The notes under the pieces: model-generated
What the model was told of the DNA's origin: nothing
The model's input: the letters and a program-made list of their open reading frames with translations, nothing else
Database searches by the model: none
In this document: piece after piece, positions 18,918 through 28,070 of the stretch
Numbering within the stretch: the stretch's first letter is position 1
Layout of the letters: each line of letters opens with the position of its first letter
Program-made: the position numbers and the translations under genes
NCBI GenBank assembly: GCA_027486845.1
Contig: JAIXOL010000029.1
Location: 62,001 to 126,000, forward strand
Direction: 5' to 3'
Length of the DNA: 64,000 nucleotides
From: Cytophagaceae bacterium
GTDB lineage: Bacteria > Bacteroidota > Bacteroidia > Cytophagales > Spirosomataceae

Positions 18918-21900
18918 ATGAAAATAAAATTACCAAAGGATGTAATATTCCTCAAACTCATGAGAATATCAGTTACTCAATTGTGCTTGGCAATACTCTT
19001 TGTAGGACTTTCCTACGCCAAAGATTCATTCTCCCAAGAAATGCTCGAAAAACGAATTACCTTACGAGCAGAAGAAAAATCAATCAAAAGTATTCTTACA
19101 CAAATTGAGAATGAAACAAACCTCAAATTCGTGTATAGCCCAGCGGCAATAGATGCCCAAAGAAAAGTTTCTATCAATGTTCAAAATCAATCTTTGAAAG
19201 AGACATTTGATGCTTTTTTCTTGCCGCTTCGTATTAAATATCGTCTTTCCGGCAAAAAAATAGTATTAAGTACCCAAACCAATTCAACCAGTTTAATTGA
19301 AAACAAGGCATTTAACTCTAATCTTTCAATTGAAAATAATTTTTTGGATTTTATCGTAAAGGGAACTGTAACCGATGAAAAAGGTGAAGGATTACCAAGT
19401 GTAAGCGTAAGTGTAAAAGGTACGCCTCGAGGAAGTACTACCAATACAAATGGTGAATATTCAATCAGTGTACCTGATACCAAAGCCATTTTGGTTTTTA
19501 GTTATATCGGTTTTGAATCGAAAGAAATTGAAGTTGGTAGCAAAACAACCTTGAATGTTTCACTAAAAGTCGATAACAAAACCCTCGAGGAGGTTGTGGT
19601 GGTTGGATATGGTACTGTAAAAAAATCAGATTTAACAGGTTCAGTATCTTCAGTAAAAGCTGAGCAGATTGCTGCTTATCCTGCTGGAGGAATCACTCAG
19701 GTTTTGCAAGGTAGAGCGGCTGGAGTGCAAATCCAATCTAACAATGGAGACCCAGGAGCTTCTTTCAAAATAAGAATCAGAGGTGGAAGCTCAATTAATG
19801 CAAGTAGTGACCCAATATTTGTAATTGATGGTTTTGTAGGCGGAACATTACCTCCTCCTGAAGATATAGAGTCGATTGAAGTATTAAAGGATGCATCTGC
19901 TACAGCTATTTATGGTTCGAGAGGTGCAAATGGAGTAGTAATGGTAACAACAAAACAAGGTAAGGAGGGTAAAACAAAAGTTGAATTTAACACCTCTTAT
20001 TCATCACAGAATGAAATTAACCGACTTGAATTGCTGAATGCTGAACAATATACGGCTTATGTAAAAGAAGTAATTCCAACCTATGTTTCCCCAGGTGGGA
20101 ATACCGATTGGCAAGACCAAATTTTCAAAACGGGTGCAATTCAAAATCACCAATTGTCATTTTCTGGGGGCAATCAGTCGGTAAAATACTATGTTTCTGG
20201 TTCAATTTTTGACCAAAAAGGTATAATTATTGGTACTGATTTTAATAGATACTCTTTGACAAACAATTTGTCATTTAAAGTAAATGAAAAAATTAAAGTC
20301 GGTGTTAATCTTTTCGCACAACGCACAGGCCGAAAAGGAACTCGAACACAAGAAGGCTCTGGAGGTGCAAATGAAGCAGGAGCCGTGTCGTCAGCTTTTA
20401 AATTCATGCCTAACCAAGGTGTTTATAATAATGATGGTACATATACACTTGCTTTGCAAGGCGACCCGATTGATAACCCGTTTGCCATTATTACAGAACG
20501 TTTAAATGAATCAGTTAATGACCGATTACAATCCAACTTTTCGGTAGATTATGATATTCTAAAGGATTTAAAGTTCAAGGCAACCTTAGGTGCTTCAATA
20601 AACAATCAAAGACAAGGAACTTTTATTCCGACGACCTTAAATCAAGGTAGGGCTGTTGGCGGAGAAGCCACCCAAGACGGAAATAAAAACACCAATATTA
20701 TCAATGAAAACTACCTAACTTACACAAAAACACTTGCAGGCGTGCATAATTTGAGTGTTTTAGGTGGATATTCATTCCAAAAAACAAGATTTGAAAACTG
20801 GGGAGCAAGAGGGCAATCTTTTATAACTAATGCTGTATCAGTATGGAATCTTGGTTCTGCCTCTGTGTATCAAGCACCAAATTCTAATTTATCCGAAGCA
20901 CAATTGTCTTCCTATTTCGGACGAATCAATTATGGATTTAAAGACCGCTATTTATTGACTTTAAATGCTCGATATGATGGTTCTTCAAACTTTAGTAAAA
21001 ATAATAAATGGGCGTTTTTCCCATCAGGTGCAGTTGCATGGAATGTAATGAATGAAGCTTTTATGAAAAACTTTAAGCTCTTTGATTCTTGGAAAATTAG
21101 AGGCAGTTATGGCCTTACAGGAAATCAGGCCATCGGACCGTATCAAACATTAGCTGGATTCTCGTCAACATTAGCTGTCATCAATGGAAAAATTGTAAAT
21201 GCCGTTAGACCAACTACAGTCGCCAACGATAATTTAACATGGGAAACAACAACACAGTTTGACTTGGGTACGGATATTAGTTTTTTAAATAACCGTTTTA
21301 ACCTTACATTAGATTATTATAATAGAGTTACAAAAGATCTGTTGTTTAGTGTACCGTTGCCCCAATATTCTGGTTTTCAAACACAGTTGAAAAATATTGG
21401 AAAAGTTGAAAATAAAGGATTTGAAATTGGTTTGAATTCAAAAGTTTTGACTGGTGCGTTTAAATGGAATGTTGACATAAATGTGTCAGCCAATAAAAAC
21501 AAAGTACTTGAATTGCCTGATAATAATGATATACAATATGGTGCTGGTCCTGGCCACATGATTGGTTTAGGTAATACCCAAATTTTAAGAGTTGGTCAGC
21601 CGGTTGGTAGTTTTTTGGGTTGGGTTTATGAAGGTGTTTACCAAACAGGAGATGCTTTTTTACCAGGTGCAGGGTTTGAAACTGTAGCAGGTGGAGAGAA
21701 GTTTAAGGATTTGAACGGAGACGGAAAACTAGATGCTAATGACCGCCAAATTGTAGGTAACCCAAATCCAAAATTTATTTGGGGAATCAGTAATGATTTC
21801 AAATACAAAAATTTTGACTTGAATATCTTCTTTCAAGGTTCACAAGGTAATGATTTGTTGAGTTTTACACTACTTGAAATAGAATCTATGGCGAGTCCAT

Positions 21901-22274
21901 ATAATTCAACTATCAAAGCTCTCAACCGTTGGACACCATCCAATACGAATACTGATATACCAAAAAGGTCTTTAAGCCGTACACAAAGGGTTTCTACGAG
22001 ATGGGTTTATGATGGTAGCTATGCTCGCCTCAAAAACCTAGCAATAGGCTATAATTTGCCCTCAAATATGCTTAAAAAAGCATTTATTAGTAAACTCAGA
22101 ATATATGCAAGTGCTCAAAATATCCTGACGTTTACCAAGTATCCTGGTTATGACCCAGAAGTAAATTATAATTCTGATGGTAGTGGAAGTGCTGCTAATC
22201 GCAACCTTGGTTTAGATTATGGCAGTTATCCTAACGCTAAATCTTATACAATTGGACTAAACATTGGATTTTAA
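18918..22274 (+). CDS. SusC/RagA-family TonB-dependent transporter with STN signalling domain
   Basis: A full-length 1118-aa outer membrane transporter. Signal peptide about 1-40. The STN (secretin/TonB short N-terminal) domain is at about 45-105 (KRITLRAEEKSIKSILTQIE, LKFVYSPAAI), the part that contacts a FecR protein. A carboxypeptidase-D-like domain begins at GTVTDEKGEGLPSVSVSVKG near 148. EEVVVVGYGTVKKSDLTGSV near 225 starts the plug, which continues through YGSRGANGVVMVTTKQGK near 335-350. The barrel ends in SYTIGLNIGF with a C-terminal Phe. The upstream FecI/FecR pair is its expected regulator; an IS66 element now lies between. SusD follows after 11 bp. Confidence 0.96.
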   Translation: MKIKLPKDVIFLKLMRISVTQLCLAILFVGLSYAKDSFSQEMLEKRITLRAEEKSIKSILTQIENETNLKFVYSPAAIDAQRKVSINVQNQSLKETFDAFFLPLRIKYRLSGKKIVLSTQTNSTSLIENKAFNSNLSIENNFLDFIVKGTVTDEKGEGLPSVSVSVKGTPRGSTTNTNGEYSISVPDTKAILVFSYIGFESKEIEVGSKTTLNVSLKVDNKTLEEVVVVGYGTVKKSDLTGSVSSVKAEQIAAYPAGGITQVLQGRAAGVQIQSNNGDPGASFKIRIRGGSSINASSDPIFVIDGFVGGTLPPPEDIESIEVLKDASATAIYGSRGANGVVMVTTKQGKEGKTKVEFNTSYSSQNEINRLELLNAEQYTAYVKEVIPTYVSPGGNTDWQDQIFKTGAIQNHQLSFSGGNQSVKYYVSGSIFDQKGIIIGTDFNRYSLTNNLSFKVNEKIKVGVNLFAQRTGRKGTRTQEGSGGANEAGAVSSAFKFMPNQGVYNNDGTYTLALQGDPIDNPFAIITERLNESVNDRLQSNFSVDYDILKDLKFKATLGASINNQRQGTFIPTTLNQGRAVGGEATQDGNKNTNIINENYLTYTKTLAGVHNLSVLGGYSFQKTRFENWGARGQSFITNAVSVWNLGSASVYQAPNSNLSEAQLSSYFGRINYGFKDRYLLTLNARYDGSSNFSKNNKWAFFPSGAVAWNVMNEAFMKNFKLFDSWKIRGSYGLTGNQAIGPYQTLAGFSSTLAVINGKIVNAVRPTTVANDNLTWETTTQFDLGTDISFLNNRFNLTLDYYNRVTKDLLFSVPLPQYSGFQTQLKNIGKVENKGFEIGLNSKVLTGAFKWNVDINVSANKNKVLELPDNNDIQYGAGPGHMIGLGNTQILRVGQPVGSFLGWVYEGVYQTGDAFLPGAGFETVAGGEKFKDLNGDGKLDANDRQIVGNPNPKFIWGISNDFKYKNFDLNIFFQGSQGNDLLSFTLLEIESMASPYNSTIKALNRWTPSNTNTDIPKRSLSRTQRVSTRWVYDGSYARLKNLAIGYNLPSNMLKKAFISKLRIYASAQNILTFTKYPGYDPEVNYNSDGSGSAANRNLGLDYGSYPNAKSYTIGLNIGF

Positions 22275-22285
22275 ACCTCGAAAAA

Positions 22286-23791
22286 ATGAAAAACATAATT
22301 AATATTATTTTGATTGCTTTCATAGCAAACCTTACATTTTCATGTGCTGATTTGACCGAAAAACCTATTGGATTGTTATCGCCAGATGGTTTTTACAAAA
22401 GTAAAAGAGATGTAGAAAGTGCCATTTTTGGTGCATACAGTTCATTGGCTTCTGAGCCTTTATTTGGGCGACAATTTTTATCTGCAATCATGTTGAGAAG
22501 TGATATGGTGGACATTGGAAATAGAGGTACTTCAGCTGAGCGTATTCAGGTTAATGACTTTACGATGGAGGCTTCAAACGGTATGGTGGCAAGATTTTGG
22601 CCAATATGGTTTCAAGTTATAAGTGCTGCAAACTCTGCCGAAGCAGGTGCAAAAAGTTTAGGTTTGCCCGAGGCTGAAATAAATCCATTAATCGCAGAAG
22701 CAAAGTTTGTTCGAGCATTTAGTTATTATCATCTGGTTCGTAATTTTGGAAACCTACCATACATTGATAGTTTCGTAAGTGATCCCGAAAGCGTCAAGAC
22801 AATTGGAAAAACTTCGGAAGAAGAAATCTATAAAAAATTAATTGTCGATTTGGAATATGCTAAACAATGGTTGCCTGACAAACAAGCTAATGATGTGCGG
22901 AGTCGCCCATCGAAAGGTGCGGCAGCTGCCTATCTTGCATCGCTTTATTTAACCCAAGGCAATTACCCAAAAGCATACGCTGAAGCAAAATATGTAATTG
23001 ATAATAAAGACAAATTTGGTTATCGTTTGGAATCAGACTACCAAGACTTATTTGTTGCTACCAAAGCCGATGCTATTAAAGAAACAATCTTTGCTGTTGA
23101 TTTCTTGGGAAATATTAATTCTGGAAATTATAACGACGATCTCATGGCTCCTATGGTAGGTAATAGGCTTCCAGAAGTGGGCGGTTTTGGTGTATTAGTG
23201 CCTTCTTTAAAAGTATATACTACTTGGGATAGCAGAGATTACCGTAAAAAAGTAAGTTTTCAAGATACTTGCATTATAGCTGGTAAAGTGTATCCTTACA
23301 CAACGTTTCCTGACCCAAGACCACATATTGACAAGTGGAGACGCTTCCCAGGGAATGCTGGAGCTGGTGCAAGATATTCTGATTTTAATTACAATGATTT
23401 TAGGTACGCTGAAGTATTATTAATTGCTGCCGAAGCTATTGGCGAAATTTCTGGACCGAATGACGAGGCGTATGGATATTTAAATCAGATTAGGGCAAGG
23501 GCAAGAAATGCAGGAGGAAAAACACAAACATTTCCAGCAAATGTGCCTACTAATCTTGGCAAAACAGATTTTATCAACTTAGTGCTGGAAGAAAGACGTT
23601 TAGAATTGGCATTTGAATTTAAAAGATGGTATGACATCAAAAGAAGAAAATTAGGTGATGATGTATTCAAAGGACCAAATTCACTAGAGCCTCGCTCGGC
23701 ATTTGATTCTAAACGAGATTACCTGATGCCAATTCCAAGTACTGAAATTGCCATTAATCCAAATTTAGCCCCGCAAAATCCTGGCTATTAA
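22286..23791 (+). CDS. SusD/RagB-family nutrient-binding outer membrane lipoprotein
   Basis: A 501-aa SusD homologue with a lipoprotein signal (ANLTFSC, Cys near residue 20). Family marks are VESAIFGAYSSLAS near 45, AEAKFVRAFSYYHLVRNFG near 137, DVRSRPSKGAAAAYLASLYL near 205 and the C-terminal EERRLELAFEFKRWYDIKRR near 435, ending in PIPSTEIAINPNLAPQNPGY. It is 11 bp behind the STN-type SusC and followed by a long inverted repeat at 23818-23892 that probably ends the transcript. Confidence 0.95.
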   Translation: MKNIINIILIAFIANLTFSCADLTEKPIGLLSPDGFYKSKRDVESAIFGAYSSLASEPLFGRQFLSAIMLRSDMVDIGNRGTSAERIQVNDFTMEASNGMVARFWPIWFQVISAANSAEAGAKSLGLPEAEINPLIAEAKFVRAFSYYHLVRNFGNLPYIDSFVSDPESVKTIGKTSEEEIYKKLIVDLEYAKQWLPDKQANDVRSRPSKGAAAAYLASLYLTQGNYPKAYAEAKYVIDNKDKFGYRLESDYQDLFVATKADAIKETIFAVDFLGNINSGNYNDDLMAPMVGNRLPEVGGFGVLVPSLKVYTTWDSRDYRKKVSFQDTCIIAGKVYPYTTFPDPRPHIDKWRRFPGNAGAGARYSDFNYNDFRYAEVLLIAAEAIGEISGPNDEAYGYLNQIRARARNAGGKTQTFPANVPTNLGKTDFINLVLEERRLELAFEFKRWYDIKRRKLGDDVFKGPNSLEPRSAFDSKRDYLMPIPSTEIAINPNLAPQNPGY

Positions 23792-23817
23792 TTAATTAAT
23801 TTCTGATGTATTAAATT

Positions 23818-23893
23818 AAGCCTGTTTTTACCCATAATGGATTGACGCCTTTAAACACTCGTTGATAAAAATTTGGGTTTAAACAGGCTTTTA
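23818..23893 (+). terminator. Long inverted repeat, probable terminator after the second susCD pair
   Basis: The left arm at 23818-23834 and right arm at 23874-23890 pair over 17 positions with two mismatches (AAGCCTGTTT...ACCCA against TGGGT...AAACAGGCTT) and are followed by TTAT. The 39-nt loop is long for a simple terminator, and a second GCCTTTAAAC segment in the loop could form an alternative pairing. It ends 15 bp before the start of the GH88 gene, so it may also act as a leader structure. Confidence 0.6.
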
Positions 23894-23907
23894 TATGTAT
23901 TAATTTT

Positions 23908-25083
23908 ATGAAATCATTCCTTTTTTTAAGCTTATTGTGTCTTGTTACCTTTGGAATAAAGGGGCAATCTTTAAATAAAAAAATTGCAAGGCAATTAAAA
24001 TATTCTTTGTCAGAAGTTGCGAAAGCAAAAGTGAGAAATCCAAAAGTTGTAAGTCCAAGATCCATGAGAGACGATACACTTTTTATGGTTCCTTCAAAAG
24101 ATTGGACATCTGGATTTTATGCGGGAAATCTTTGGTACACGTATGAATTAACAAATGACGAATTTTGGAAACAAAAAGCCATAGAATTTACTGCCCCAAT
24201 TGAAAATGAAAAAAATGATAAAACTACCCACGACTTAGGGTTTAAGTTGTATTGTAGTTTTGGGAATGGTTACAGACTAAGCTCAAATCCAGCATATAAA
24301 GAAATTTTACTACAATCTGCACGTACGCTTTGCACACGATATAACCCAATAGTAGGTAGTATGAGGTCTTGGGACCACAGCACCGACAAATGGGCGTTTC
24401 CGGTAATAATCGATAACATGATGAATTTAGACCTATTATTTTGGGCATTTAAACAAACCCAAGATTCGCTATTCTATAATGTTGCAATAAATCATGCCAA
24501 TACTACCATGAAAAATCATTTTAGAGAGGATTATAGTTCTTATCATGTAATTGATTATGATGCAAAAACTGGAAAAGTTACCAAGAAAAATACTCACCAA
24601 GGGTATAGTCACGAATCTGCATGGGCAAGGGGGCAGGCATGGGCATTATACGGTTTTAGTATGTGTTATCGAGAAACTGGCAATAAAGCCTACTTAAAAC
24701 AAGCCGAGAAAATTGCTGAATTCTTATTAAATCATCCGAATTTACCAAAAGACTTAATTCCCTATTGGGATTTTAATGCTCCTAATATTCCAAATGCTCC
24801 ACGCGACGTTTCGGCTGCAACAATAATGGCTTCTGCTTTATATGAAATGAGCATTCAAGTTTCAGAGAAAAACAAATATTATAGAGAAATAGCTGACCGA
24901 ATTATGGATAATGTTAAAAATAATTACATGTGTAAACCTAAAACAAATGGTGGTTTTTTATTAAATAATAGCACTGGACATTTACCAGGTAATCATGAGA
25001 TAAATGTACCAATTGTATATGCTGATTATTATTATTTGGAAGCTCTCCTTAGAAAAAGAATCCTAGATAAGATAAAAAATTGA
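23908..25083 (+). CDS. Glycoside hydrolase family 88 unsaturated glucuronyl hydrolase, exported
   Basis: A 391-aa (alpha/alpha)6-barrel enzyme that removes the unsaturated uronic acid left at the non-reducing end after a polysaccharide lyase cut. It has a signal peptide (about 1-20, ending GIKGQ). Catalytic-type Asp residues are in KTTHDLGFKL near residue 109 and in VIIDNMMNLDLLFWAF near 170, the two positions used by GH88 enzymes. HQGYSHESAWARGQAWALYG near 230 and PYWDFNAPNIPNAPRDVSAA near 288 are also family signatures. It lies just after the second SusCD pair and is followed by its own terminator (25146-25184), so it may be co-regulated with susCD or expressed alone. It points to an acidic glycan. 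Confidence 0.93.
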   Translation: MKSFLFLSLLCLVTFGIKGQSLNKKIARQLKYSLSEVAKAKVRNPKVVSPRSMRDDTLFMVPSKDWTSGFYAGNLWYTYELTNDEFWKQKAIEFTAPIENEKNDKTTHDLGFKLYCSFGNGYRLSSNPAYKEILLQSARTLCTRYNPIVGSMRSWDHSTDKWAFPVIIDNMMNLDLLFWAFKQTQDSLFYNVAINHANTTMKNHFREDYSSYHVIDYDAKTGKVTKKNTHQGYSHESAWARGQAWALYGFSMCYRETGNKAYLKQAEKIAEFLLNHPNLPKDLIPYWDFNAPNIPNAPRDVSAATIMASALYEMSIQVSEKNKYYREIADRIMDNVKNNYMCKPKTNGGFLLNNSTGHLPGNHEINVPIVYADYYYLEALLRKRILDKIKN

Positions 25084-25145
25084 AAAAAATTTTGTACTTG
25101 TTACCCAAAAGATTTTAGTCTCATTGATTAAGAAAGATATTTTTT

Positions 25146-25184
25146 AAAATCCTTTTGAATTTTACAGTTCAATAGGATTTTTTT
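25146..25184 (+). terminator. Rho-independent terminator after the GH88 gene
   Basis: A 14-bp stem with one mismatch, 25146-25159 (AAAATCCTTTTGAA) with 25168-25181 (TTCAATAGGATTTT), closes an 8-nt loop and runs into a T-tract to 25184. Confidence 0.85.
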
Positions 25185-25314
25185 AAGTATATTAGAATTA
25201 TTCATGCCGATTTTTAAGAAACTTTTGCGGTGGATAAATCATACACAGGATAAAAAAATCTATTTAACTCTGAGTAGATGTGTTTTTTTGGTTAAAAGTA
25301 AAACGAAAAGAATA

Positions 25315-25368
25315 TAATCTAAAAATTAACGGGAAAAACACCATTTGATAGCGTTTCGTATATAAAAT
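25315..25368 (+). promoter_or_regulatory. Conserved 54-bp upstream block, copy 1
   Basis: TAATCTAAAAATTAACGGGA at 25315-25334, then 16 bp, GCGTTTC at 25351-25357, 3 bp, TATAAAAT at 25361-25368, ending 19 bp before the ATG. The same three elements with the same spacing occur at 41623-41676 before the paralogous beta-helix gene. It is probably promoter plus operator; which factor binds is unknown. The rest of the 304-bp gap before it holds the GH88 terminator and otherwise no gene. Confidence 0.65.
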
Positions 25369-25387
25369 TAAATATCCTAAATTATAC

Positions 25388-26767
25388 ATGAAAAACAGTC
25401 TCAAATTGACATTTATTGGATTCTTTCTATGTACATCGCTTTTTGGGTGTGACCAAAAAGAAGTTGGTAATATTACCGTTATTACTCCTCAACCTCCAAT
25501 CACAACTTCAATAAGTAAAAGCTATTACGTATCTGATGGAACAGGGTCTGATGCAAATAATGGATTATCAATTTCTTCGCCATTAAAAACAATAACAGCG
25601 GGTCAAAATTTAGCAGCTCCGGGCGATACTGTTTTTATCATGAATGGTAACTATCTTCCCAATACAACAATTCAACTTAATAAATCGGGTAGTGAAGGAA
25701 AGTACATTACTTACAAAGCCTATAAAGGTCATTCCCCAAAATTCTCTTTTTTAGGGGCTTTTTGGAATGCCGTTTCTATCAATGCCTCATATATTGTAGT
25801 GGATGGAATTGAATTTCAAGGCAATAATCAAAATTTGACATATAATGATGCCTTAGCTTCATATAATGATAAACTGGCAGGTGGTAATAACAATAGTTTG
25901 TATGCCACTTATAATATGAATGGTATTAGCATTGGCGGCCCAGCAGCTGAATCAAAATTTCCGCACCATATTATCATTCGAAATTGCAAAGTACACGATT
26001 TTCCTGGTGGCGGATTGAGTTCAATTCAAGCGGATTATACAACTTTTGAAGGAAATACTGTCTATAATAATGCATGGTATATGATGTATGGTGGAAGCGG
26101 AATCAGCATTTTAACACCCTTTGATAGTGACTCAAATACTGGATATAAAAACATTGTTCGCAACAATATTTGCTACAATAACAAAACAACCATTCCCTGG
26201 ATTAGTCAACAAAGGTTGAGCGATGGAAATGGTATTATCATTGACGTAAATCTGCGTCCTTATAATTCAACTGCTACCGACAAACCTTACAAAGGTCGAA
26301 CGTTGGTCGAGAACAATATAAGTTTTTATAACGGTGGTTCGGGGATTCACGCATTTGATGCTGCACACATTGATATTATCAATAATACTGCCTATAATAA
26401 TGCCCAAATCATGCTGACATATGCCGATATTTTTGCCAATACCTGCAATGATGTAAAAATCATGAACAATATTATTTATACCAAAACTGGCGGAAATTGT
26501 AATTCTAATAATAAAAATACCAACGTAACATACGACTATAATATCTATTTTGTAGGAAAAGTAGCGATAAAAGGGCCAAACGATAAAGTGCTTGACCCAC
26601 AGTTTGTTAATATTTCTACCGATGGTACGTTAGCCAATTTCGCTGTAAAAGTGGGTAGTCCAGCCATAGATGCAGGTACGAAAAGTATTTTTTCACCCAA
26701 AGATATCAAAGGTGTTGCTCGTCCAAAAGGGGCTTCAGTTGATTGTGGAGCGTACGAAGTTCAATAA
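25388..26767 (+). CDS. Right-handed parallel beta-helix lipoprotein (pectate lyase/PL9-like fold)
   Basis: A 459-aa surface or outer-membrane lipoprotein. The lipobox LFGC places Cys near residue 21, followed by the acidic-charged stretch DQKEVG, similar to Bacteroidota lipoprotein surface-export signals. The domain opens with YYVSDGTGSDANNGLSISSP and GDTVFIMNGNY (residues about 48-95), typical of DUF1565/PL9-type beta-helix enzymes. Helix-turn repeats follow (IIIRNCKVHDFPGG, TFEGNTVYNNAWYMMYGGSG, IINNTAYNNA). The end PAIDAG...DIKGVARPKGASVDCGAYE is the usual cap of this group. Whether it is a lyase or hydrolase is not proven. It has a close paralogue at 41698-43302 with T9SS export instead, and it heads a long operon. 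Confidence 0.88.
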   Translation: MKNSLKLTFIGFFLCTSLFGCDQKEVGNITVITPQPPITTSISKSYYVSDGTGSDANNGLSISSPLKTITAGQNLAAPGDTVFIMNGNYLPNTTIQLNKSGSEGKYITYKAYKGHSPKFSFLGAFWNAVSINASYIVVDGIEFQGNNQNLTYNDALASYNDKLAGGNNNSLYATYNMNGISIGGPAAESKFPHHIIIRNCKVHDFPGGGLSSIQADYTTFEGNTVYNNAWYMMYGGSGISILTPFDSDSNTGYKNIVRNNICYNNKTTIPWISQQRLSDGNGIIIDVNLRPYNSTATDKPYKGRTLVENNISFYNGGSGIHAFDAAHIDIINNTAYNNAQIMLTYADIFANTCNDVKIMNNIIYTKTGGNCNSNNKNTNVTYDYNIYFVGKVAIKGPNDKVLDPQFVNISTDGTLANFAVKVGSPAIDAGTKSIFSPKDIKGVARPKGASVDCGAYEVQ

Positions 26768-26784
26768 TATTTAGAAATAATCTT

Positions 26785-28065
26785 ATGAAACGCAGAAAAT
26801 TCATTGAACAAACAAGCCTATTTTCGGCAAGTTTATTATTCACCTCATTTATTACAAAAGCTACTAAAAAACCAAATCCAACGATTTTATTGGTTTCGGG
26901 TTGGCAAGATGTAAACATCGGTGATATTGGACACACACCAGGATTACTCCATGTTTTAGAAACTTTTATTCCGAAGGCAACGGTGATTTTATGGAAAAAA
27001 AGCAAAGGTCAAGAAGTAAAGAAATTACTAAACAAAAATTTCCCAAAAGTAAAAATTATTTACGGTACCGTAGATAGTAATAAAGATTTAGAAAATCCTG
27101 AAATTATAGACGCATTTACAAAAGCTGATTTGATGGTTCACGGTTCGGGTCCACTTTTGGTAGGTGCAGATAACTTGGCATGTTGGATGAAACATACGAC
27201 CAAACCTTTTGGTGTGTATGGCACAACACTCGAAAATCCGAGCAAATATCACCAAGAAATTTTGCAAAAAGCAGCCTTTATCTATACCCGCGAAACCAAG
27301 TCCATCGAACACTTAAAAAAGGTCGGAATTACAGGTAATCATGTACAATTTGCTCCCGATGCTACCTTTTTTATGAATATTCGTGATGATGAAAAAGGAA
27401 ATGCGTTTTTGAAAGCAAACGGTTTGGAAGATAATAAATTCATTTGTGCCGTTCCTCGTTTACGCTACACGCCATATCATAAATTCAACCCAAACAACAA
27501 TGGCTGGAATACTGAAAAAATAAAACAGGTAGAAGAAACAAACGAGAGATACAAAGAAATTGACCATGCCAAACTTCGTGAAGCAATGATTGCATGGGTA
27601 CGTGAAACGGGAAATAAGGTATTGATTTGTCCAGAAATGACCTATGCCGTTGATATAATGGACGAACTACTTATAAATCCCCTACCAGAAGACGTAAAAC
27701 CGTTTGTTATAAAACGGGGTTATTGGCTGCCCGATGAAGCCGCTTCTATTTATGCCAAGGCTCACACTGTTTTGAGTTTTGAATGTCATTCTCCAATCAT
27801 TGCTGCGGCAAACCGAACACCCTGCTTTTATTTACGCCAACCAGAAGATACCATTAAAGGACAGATGTATTATGATTTAGATTTTAATGATTGGGTTTTT
27901 GAAATAGATAAAACAACGGGCACACAAATTGCCGACCGCTTGCGTGAAGTCTGGAAAGACCATGACAAAGCAAAAGCAAAACTGAAATCAAGAATGGATA
28001 AAGTTGAAAATATTTATAAGGATAGAACAGCATTTTTACACAATATTTTGGTTAAAAAATCTTAA
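26785..28065 (+). CDS. Polysaccharide pyruvyl transferase family protein with Tat-like signal
   Basis: About 426 aa from ATG 26785; a longer in-frame start at 26743 lies inside the previous gene. The N-terminus KRRKFIEQTSLFSASLLFTS is a twin-arginine-like signal. The body matches the polysaccharide pyruvyl transferase fold (a GT-B-like two-domain fold): WQDVNIGDIGHTPGLL near residue 42, DLMVHGSGPLLVGADNLACW near 116, PFGVYGTTLENPS, VQFAPDATFFMN and, in the second domain, YAKAHTVLSFECHSPIIAAA near 330. Classical members add pyruvate ketals to exopolysaccharides in the cytoplasm. Export of this one would be unusual and suggests another job within the degradation operon. It is followed by ROK, EamA and SIS genes. 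Confidence 0.75.
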   Translation: MKRRKFIEQTSLFSASLLFTSFITKATKKPNPTILLVSGWQDVNIGDIGHTPGLLHVLETFIPKATVILWKKSKGQEVKKLLNKNFPKVKIIYGTVDSNKDLENPEIIDAFTKADLMVHGSGPLLVGADNLACWMKHTTKPFGVYGTTLENPSKYHQEILQKAAFIYTRETKSIEHLKKVGITGNHVQFAPDATFFMNIRDDEKGNAFLKANGLEDNKFICAVPRLRYTPYHKFNPNNNGWNTEKIKQVEETNERYKEIDHAKLREAMIAWVRETGNKVLICPEMTYAVDIMDELLINPLPEDVKPFVIKRGYWLPDEAASIYAKAHTVLSFECHSPIIAAANRTPCFYLRQPEDTIKGQMYYDLDFNDWVFEIDKTTGTQIADRLREVWKDHDKAKAKLKSRMDKVENIYKDRTAFLHNILVKKS

Positions 28066-28070
28066 AAACC

